NCBI GenBank assembly: GCA_028690255.1
Contig: JAQVBP010000107.1
Location: forward strand, 1-10,400
DNA length: 10,400 bases
Origin: Methanosarcinaceae archaeon
Lineage (GTDB): Archaea > Halobacteriota > Methanosarcinia > Methanosarcinales > Methanosarcinaceae
Reading direction: 5' to 3'
Below are positions 6,783-10,400 of the stretch, in pieces (the stretch's first letter is position 1; every line of letters starts with the position of its first letter). Position numbers and translations under genes: made by a program. The notes below the pieces were generated by a model. That model searched no databases. It was given only the letters and a program-made list of their open reading frames with translations, and was not told the DNA's origin.

Positions 6783-7862
6783 TTATCGGTATGCATCAGG
6801 ACCCCCATTCGCCTTCGAATCAAGATTCTTACACGCTAAAAGCTCTTTTAGCACACCCTCCAGCTCATCCTCATCCTGCGCATTTTCTCTTTCAAGCTCC
6901 CGTGCCTCAAACACCTCAAACTCCCGCGAAGCCTTACTTTTTGCCCGCTCCATCGAAACCTTCCCGGCATTCATAAGAATACTCATATCATTCAGCCGGA
7001 GAATCGCCTCAAGCTTCACCCCCCAGTCATGCATCGTCATAACCTTCCTGGAACGTGCCTGCTGCTCCGCATACTCCAGAAACTGATTCACCAGCGAATT
7101 CATTGTCGTAAGCTCCTCGCTCGAAAGATAATTCTTCGCCGTCAAAGCATCCGCCAGACGAATCTTCCCGTTTGGGCTCTCCTTCCACGTCGAAAGCCCC
7201 ATATGCGGCAGATCCGCATTTGCCCGCAGCATCATAACCTCCGCCGCCGTATGACCGTGAACCGCAAAATGGATCTTATTCTGCACCGTTGCAAAAAACT
7301 TCTTCGCAGCAGGATGAGTTTTATCATAATCCACACTCAGCGCGTAAATATCCCGAACCTTCAGATACAAACGCTTCTCTGACGCACGGATCGCACGAAT
7401 CCGCTCAAGCAGCTCATCGAAATAATCCTGGCCAAACCCTGCGGGCTCCTTTAACCGCTCATCATCAAGAACAAACCCTTTCACCACATACTCCTGCAAA
7501 AGCCTCGTTGCCCACTTCCTAAACTGCGTCCCGCGGGTCGACCTCGCACGATATCCAACCGCCAGAATCATCTCCAGATTATAGCAAACAATCGAACGGA
7601 CGACCGACCGACCGCCCTCATCCTGCTCCACATCAAAAACCCGGGTGACCCTCTTCGGATCAAGCTCCCCCTCCTCGAAAATATTCGCGATATGTTCACT
7701 CACCGTCGGCGCTGACCGGTCATACAAATCTGCAATCGAACGCTGAGAAAGCCACACCGACCCCTCATACAGCCGAACCTGAACACGCGTATTCCCCCCG
7801 TCCGTATTATACAGCAAAAACTCAGAAAGCTCCTCTGCACGGGATAACTTCTCTGTGCTCAT
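6783..7862 (-). CDS. rhuM: RhuM-family protein
   Basis: This 359-residue protein belongs to the virulence RhuM family. The N-terminal region has a helix-turn-helix-like stretch, WLSQRSIADLYDRSAPTVSEHI (33-54), followed by the family block with YNLEMILAVGYRARS (94-108) and FRKWAT. The C-terminal half has the diagnostic FFATVQNKIHFAVHGHTAAE (189-208), DLPHMGLSTWK, AKNYLSSEEL, and MHDWGVKLE. The tail is rich in Glu, Lys and Arg and probably helical. RhuM was named from a Salmonella pathogenicity island and is widespread in type I RM loci; its biochemical role is not known to me. The ATG overlaps the hsdM stop as ATGA (7859-7862), with GGGGTGG a few bases upstream as a possible ribosome site. Its place between hsdM and hsdS separates the two methyltransferase subunits. 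Confidence 0.92.
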   Translation of the reverse strand: MSTEKLSRAEELSEFLLYNTDGGNTRVQVRLYEGSVWLSQRSIADLYDRSAPTVSEHIANIFEEGELDPKRVTRVFDVEQDEGGRSVVRSIVCYNLEMILAVGYRARSTRGTQFRKWATRLLQEYVVKGFVLDDERLKEPAGFGQDYFDELLERIRAIRASEKRLYLKVRDIYALSVDYDKTHPAAKKFFATVQNKIHFAVHGHTAAEVMMLRANADLPHMGLSTWKESPNGKIRLADALTAKNYLSSEELTTMNSLVNQFLEYAEQQARSRKVMTMHDWGVKLEAILRLNDMSILMNAGKVSMERAKSKASREFEVFEARELERENAQDEDELEGVLKELLACKNLDSKANGGPDAYR

Positions 7863-9628
7863 ACATCCACCCCGAGCTCTAAAAGAAACCCTGCCAGTTT
7901 CTTCTCCGTCTCTGCAATTGCCAAATCGACCTGCCTCAACTCAGCCCACGTCTCCGCCAGATCGACCTCTTCCGAAACCACATCCGGGGCAACATACAGC
8001 GTAACATTCAGATTCCCGTCCTGCTTCTCGATCTCCTCAAACGAAACCACCCGGGAAAAACCCTCCTCCTCCCGCCACTCGCGAACCGTACCGGCAATCA
8101 GAGAAATCTGCTCAGGCGTCATAGAATTCAGCTTCCGCACATCCGGATGCTTCACAAACGTCCCGCTTCCATTCACAAACAATACCTTCCCCCGGCGGTC
8201 CGCACGCTTCGCCTTATTGAAAAACAACAGCGCTCCCGGCGCACTCGTATTGTAAAACAACTTCTCCGCCGTCAAAACAACCGCCTCCAGCAGATCAGCC
8301 TTCAAAATCTTGCTTCGCACCGAAAGCTCCTTTCCCCCCCTGAAAAGACTGCCCGTATCCAGAACAACCGCGACCCGCCCCGAATCATTCGCTGACGCAA
8401 GCATATGCTGGACCCACACCCAGTCAGCAGAATCATGATTCACCTGACCGTAGGAAAACCTCCTTGGAAGATCCGCCCCCTTCAGCGTATCTCCCCCGTA
8501 TCCGTCCTGATTCCAGGGAGGATTTGCGACAACCCGGTCAAACTGACGAAGTCCGCCGTCCACCTTAAACTTCGGATACAAAAGCGTATCTCCAAGCTCG
8601 ATCTGCACATTCCGGATATCATGAATATACATATTCATCTTTCCAAGACCGAGCGTCTTGCCGTTCGCCTCCTGCCCGAACAAAAATACTCTGTCCGCCG
8701 CTGCCTTCCCCTCCATATGCATCACATGATTATACGCCTCGATCAGCATACCGTTCGAAGCACTGGCAGGATCATACACACTCATCTCAGGTTTTGGATC
8801 AAGAGCCTGGACTAAAATCCGGATAACCTCACGCGGTGTATACACCTCCCCCTCCTTCGCACGCTGAGGAGCAAAATAGCGCAGAATCCACTCGTAAGCA
8901 TCCCCTAAAATATCCGGAGACACATCAGCCAGCCTCTTCTCGGAAAACAACTCAACCAGCTGCTGGAGAATGATGGCATTCTCCTCGTTCCGTGCAAAAT
9001 CGGCAAACTCCACCGTCGAAAAAACATCGGAAAGTTCGGGATTCCGCACAGAAATCTCCTTCAGTGCGCGGGAAAAAACCTCAGGAAGGCGGCCGCTTTC
9101 CTGCCGGATATTCTCCCAGAGATACTCGGTCGGCAGATCAAACGTATGATACGTTGCTTTCGAAGCCTCTAAAACTGCTTCTTGCTCGGTATATCCATCG
9201 GAAACAGCCTCATTTTTAGCCTCCTCGAACTCATCCTCCCACTTATCACTAATACGTTTCAAAAACAGAGGAATCAGAATAAATTTATAATCCACACGGG
9301 TGCGGATCAGATCGGCAGCCCGCTTCAAAAGACGTTCCAGTTCCCCGCGGTCCAGAGTGCCCCTCGGCTCAAGAATCGCAGCAATCTGATCCTCTTTTGG
9401 AATCATCCGATACAACTTCTTCCTGGCATCCGAAGGATCCTGAGAAACCTCCAGCAGACCCTGCTTACGAAGAGTAGAGAGTAGATTTGCTACAACAGAA
9501 GCTTTCGTTATCGTATTATTCGTCAGAAACTCCTGTGCTTCGTCATAGGTGAAATTTCGCGTATTGTAGGTTTCAAATAAGCTGGAGTAACCCCGCTCAA
9601 CCCAGTTTTTATCGGATTTAATTTCCAT
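7859..9628 (-). CDS. hsdM: Type I RM DNA adenine methyltransferase HsdM with N-terminal winged-helix-like domain
   Basis: HsdM methylates adenine in the target chosen by HsdS. The preferred start is ATG at 9626-9628 (589 residues). A 19-codon extension to 9685 would put the TATA element inside the gene. Residues about 25-78 look like a winged helix: helix TYDEAQEFL, recognition-type helix TKASVVANLLSTLRKQGLL (41-59), and a MarR-like wing with DPSDARKKLYR (64-74). The usual helical HsdM N-domain follows (about 88-215), then GEVYTPREV (260-268). SAM motif I is DPASASNG (286-293), GQE is at 318-320, and the catalytic NPPW is at 369-372. Motif I departs from the usual DPxxGxGG pattern, having Asn at 292. 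C-terminal helices (555-585) probably pair with HsdS. The start codon lies about 27 bases from the TATA centre, suggesting a leaderless or very short-leader message. Confidence 0.95.
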   Translation of the reverse strand: MEIKSDKNWVERGYSSLFETYNTRNFTYDEAQEFLTNNTITKASVVANLLSTLRKQGLLEVSQDPSDARKKLYRMIPKEDQIAAILEPRGTLDRGELERLLKRAADLIRTRVDYKFILIPLFLKRISDKWEDEFEEAKNEAVSDGYTEQEAVLEASKATYHTFDLPTEYLWENIRQESGRLPEVFSRALKEISVRNPELSDVFSTVEFADFARNEENAIILQQLVELFSEKRLADVSPDILGDAYEWILRYFAPQRAKEGEVYTPREVIRILVQALDPKPEMSVYDPASASNGMLIEAYNHVMHMEGKAAADRVFLFGQEANGKTLGLGKMNMYIHDIRNVQIELGDTLLYPKFKVDGGLRQFDRVVANPPWNQDGYGGDTLKGADLPRRFSYGQVNHDSADWVWVQHMLASANDSGRVAVVLDTGSLFRGGKELSVRSKILKADLLEAVVLTAEKLFYNTSAPGALLFFNKAKRADRRGKVLFVNGSGTFVKHPDVRKLNSMTPEQISLIAGTVREWREEEGFSRVVSFEEIEKQDGNLNVTLYVAPDVVSEEVDLAETWAELRQVDLAIAETEKKLAGFLLELGVDV

Positions 9629-9650
9629 GAATAGTATATCGCCCTCAAGA

Positions 9651-9664
9651 TATATAAATATATT
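9651..9664 (-). promoter_or_regulatory. TATA-box-like promoter for the hsdM operon
   Basis: The AT-only stretch at 9651-9664 reads AATATATTTATATA on the minus strand. With the usual archaeal spacing of about 25 bases it would start transcription near 9630, right at the chosen hsdM ATG. GAGGG at 9642-9646 would then fall upstream of the transcript start and not act as a ribosome site. This is inferred from composition and spacing; no transcript data are available. Confidence 0.5.
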
Positions 9665-9684
9665 GACAGAAATATAATCAGTCA

Positions 9685-9698
9685 AAGTATATATACTT
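9685..9698. promoter_or_regulatory. 14-bp perfect palindrome, candidate operator
   Basis: AAGTATATATACTT at 9685-9698 is a perfect 14-base inverted repeat in the gap between the RHH-like gene and hsdM. It lies about 20 bases upstream of the TATA-like element. It could be an operator for the RHH-like protein or for the winged helix of HsdM, or an alternative TATA element. AT-rich palindromes of this size also occur by chance in such spacers. Confidence 0.4.
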
Positions 9699-9714
9699 AT
9701 GATTCGCTCCGGGG

Positions 9715-10074
9715 TTAGTACAGATTGGTACTAGCAGGGCATTTCACGGAATCCGACCACCGGGTCGTCTTCCCGGCATCATACGCCGCAAATCCCTTGA
9801 TCAGCAGTGCGTGATAAAAATCATTACAGGTCATATCCGGATCGTAATACACCATATCCGTACGCCCGCCCGCATCCTTTTCACATACAAATCCGAGATC
9901 GAGGATCACCCGCAATGCCTCGTCGATCGATGTTCCCGTCTCGCGGCTGAGCGCATACAGCCGGTCTTTATGCTCCATGGTCAGACGGAAATCCAGCACA
10001 TAGGGCTCCTTTGTGAACGGGTTCAGGCTTCGCCGGATACCGAGTTTTTTCTTCAGATAAAATGGATCATCCAT
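9715..10074 (-). CDS. Small ribbon-helix-helix-like protein upstream of hsdM
   Basis: This 119-residue protein is not a family I can name. Residues 25-62 fit a ribbon-helix-helix fold: a strand YVLDFRLTM (25-33), a helix EHKDRLYALSRE (34-45), a Thr-Gly-Thr-Ser turn (46-49), and a second helix SIDEALRVILDLGF (49-62). Arg/Lys residues at 8-22 could add DNA contacts. The C-terminal 55 residues have no recognisable motif. It is encoded on the same strand as hsdM, with an 86-base gap containing a palindrome and a TATA element. A role as transcription regulator of itself and possibly of the RM operon is inferred from fold and position. The ATG at 10072-10074 follows a TATAAATA box at about 29 bases, and AGGAG sits only one base upstream, too close to act normally, so translation is probably leaderless. 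The first ten codons and the promoter are duplicated at window positions 1-92. Confidence 0.7.
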   Translation of the reverse strand: MDDPFYLKKKLGIRRSLNPFTKEPYVLDFRLTMEHKDRLYALSRETGTSIDEALRVILDLGFVCEKDAGGRTDMVYYDPDMTCNDFYHALLIKGFAAYDAGKTTRWSDSVKCPASTNLY

Positions 10075-10170
10075 ACTCCTATAATTTTTTTTCGACGGTA
10101 TTTATACCCCTGACCGCGCGGTGCGATAATGCCCCCTCTTTTCGTGAAAACGCCGCTCTCACTGAGAGAG
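10044..10170. repeat. Right copy of long direct repeat flanking the RM operon
   Basis: Bases 10044-10135 are identical to 1-92. Bases 10136-10170 align to 93-127 with several substitutions, and weaker similarity can be followed some 30 bases further. This copy covers the first ten codons of the RHH-like gene, its TATA element, a palindrome and the first codons of the plus-strand frame at 10129. Only ten codons of the RHH gene can be shown to be duplicated, because the left copy is cut by the window edge. Confidence 0.95.
10099..10122. promoter_or_regulatory. Compact divergent promoter with palindrome, right copy
   Basis: TATTTATA at 10099-10106 sits in the near-palindrome GGTATTTATACC (10097-10108) and reads TATAAATA on the minus strand. 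It lies about 29 bases upstream of the RHH-like start and about 25 bases upstream of the plus-strand ATG at 10129. Spacing therefore suits leaderless transcription in both directions. The perfect palindrome ACCGCGCGGT at 10113-10122 lies between the TATA element and the plus-strand start, a good position for an autoregulatory operator. All functions are inferred from layout. Confidence 0.5.
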
Positions 10171-10347
10171 GAGGCGTTTTTTCGATGCAAAAAAATGGTT
10201 GAACTGGGTGAAGATCGAGATCTTCTCTACCCCCTGACGAACTACTTTCAAACGTATGGGGGACTTGGTAAATTGGATATACCGCCGCTGCCCGCCAGTC
10301 TTCGCTTCACTCAGCCTTGGTCGCAAACTTTCAGTTTGCTCTGCTAA
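10129..10347 (+). CDS. Possible small protein, divergent from the RHH-like gene (weak)
   Basis: A 72-codon frame begins with ATG at 10129, about 25 bases after the TATA-like element, and ends at TAA 10345-10347. The first 40 residues, with SLREEAFFRCKKMVELGEDR (11-30), look like an amphipathic charged helix and resemble the frame in the left repeat copy. The last 18 or so residues are encoded by the hairpin-rich sequence near 10310-10345 and look unlike protein, so the original C-terminus may be lost. No family is recognised. A hairpin followed by six T at 10147-10182 lies inside the frame, which argues for a leader or attenuator as an alternative. Confidence 0.3.
   Translation: MPPLFVKTPLSLREEAFFRCKKMVELGEDRDLLYPLTNYFQTYGGLGKLDIPPLPASLRFTQPWSQTFSLLC
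10147..10182 (+). terminator. Hairpin with T-run (terminator- or attenuator-like)
   Basis: AAAACGCC at 10147-10154 pairs with GGCGTTTT at 10173-10180, and inside it CTCTC (10156-10160) pairs with GAGAG (10164-10168) around an ACT loop. Six T follow the outer arm from 10177 to 10182. In the left repeat copy the inner arm survives but the outer arm is lost. It could terminate or attenuate plus-strand transcription, although hairpins are not required for archaeal termination, and it overlaps a possible ORF. Confidence 0.4.
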
Positions 10348-10398
10348 GACCGCTCTTACGGAGCGGTCCGCAGTCGCAAGTTTCCTTCGAAAACTTGC
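10323..10398. repeat. Cluster of three perfect hairpins
   Basis: Three perfect inverted repeats follow one another. GCAAACT/AGTTTGC occupies 10323-10339 with a 3-base loop. GACCGCTC/GAGCGGTC occupies 10348-10368 with a 5-base loop. GCAAGTTT/AAACTTGC occupies 10376-10398 with a 7-base loop. The first and third are similar in sequence, both with GCAA...TTGC arms. No long T-run follows inside the window. This may be a dispersed intergenic repeat, a structured RNA or a transcription boundary; I cannot assign it. Confidence 0.7.
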
Positions 10399-10400
10399 TC

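Noticed and set aside
9629..9685. 19-residue N-terminal extension of HsdM starting at 9685.
   Set aside because: It would run through the TATA-like element and adds a hydrophobic stretch unlike HsdM. The ATG at 9626-9628 has better promoter spacing.
1..10400. CRISPR array, tRNA, insertion sequence or phage attachment site.
   Set aside because: No regularly spaced repeats, cloverleaf-like sequence, transposase or integrase was seen. The flanking repeats are promoter/gene-start duplications rather than recognisable att sites.

Overview
The window holds one compact, minus-strand type I restriction-modification (RM) operon with accessory genes, framed by a direct repeat. The organism is most likely an archaeon, plausibly a euryarchaeal methanogen. 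The support is AT-rich TATA-box elements about 25-30 bases upstream of the first genes (TATAAATA-type at 10099-10106, TATATA-type at 9651-9664), starts without a usable Shine-Dalgarno at those first genes, and Shine-Dalgarno or overlap-coupled starts inside the operon. The genus is not established from the sequence.

Layout, read in the direction of transcription from high to low coordinates: a small ribbon-helix-helix (RHH)-like protein (9715-10074); hsdM, with an N-terminal winged-helix-like domain (7859-9628); a RhuM-family gene (6783-7862); dinD-like (5871-6776); hsdS with two target-recognition domains (4681-5874); a HEPN-like gene (3779-4684); hsdR (795-3782); and a YgjP/DUF45-type metallopeptidase (277-798). 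From hsdM to the metallopeptidase, every junction is a 4-base start/stop overlap except rhuM-dinD, which has a 6-base gap. This looks like a single translationally coupled transcript. HsdM and HsdS would make the methyltransferase and HsdR would add the translocase/nuclease. The RhuM, DinD, HEPN and peptidase genes are co-expressed accessories of uncertain role. The HEPN gene occupies the slot that the anticodon nuclease prrC has in the E. coli prr locus, between hsdS and hsdR, but it has no NTPase domain.

Flanks: bases 1-92 are identical to 10044-10135 in direct orientation, and similarity continues at lower identity for about 35 bases more. Each copy contains the start codon and first codons of an RHH-type gene on the minus strand, a shared promoter region with a palindrome, and the start of a short plus-strand reading frame. 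The whole RM operon therefore sits between two copies of a divergent promoter segment and could in principle be lost by homologous recombination. The right end (10147-10398) carries four hairpins and a weakly supported plus-strand ORF. The 128-276 stretch holds no convincing gene. No tRNA, rRNA, CRISPR array, transposase or integrase was seen.
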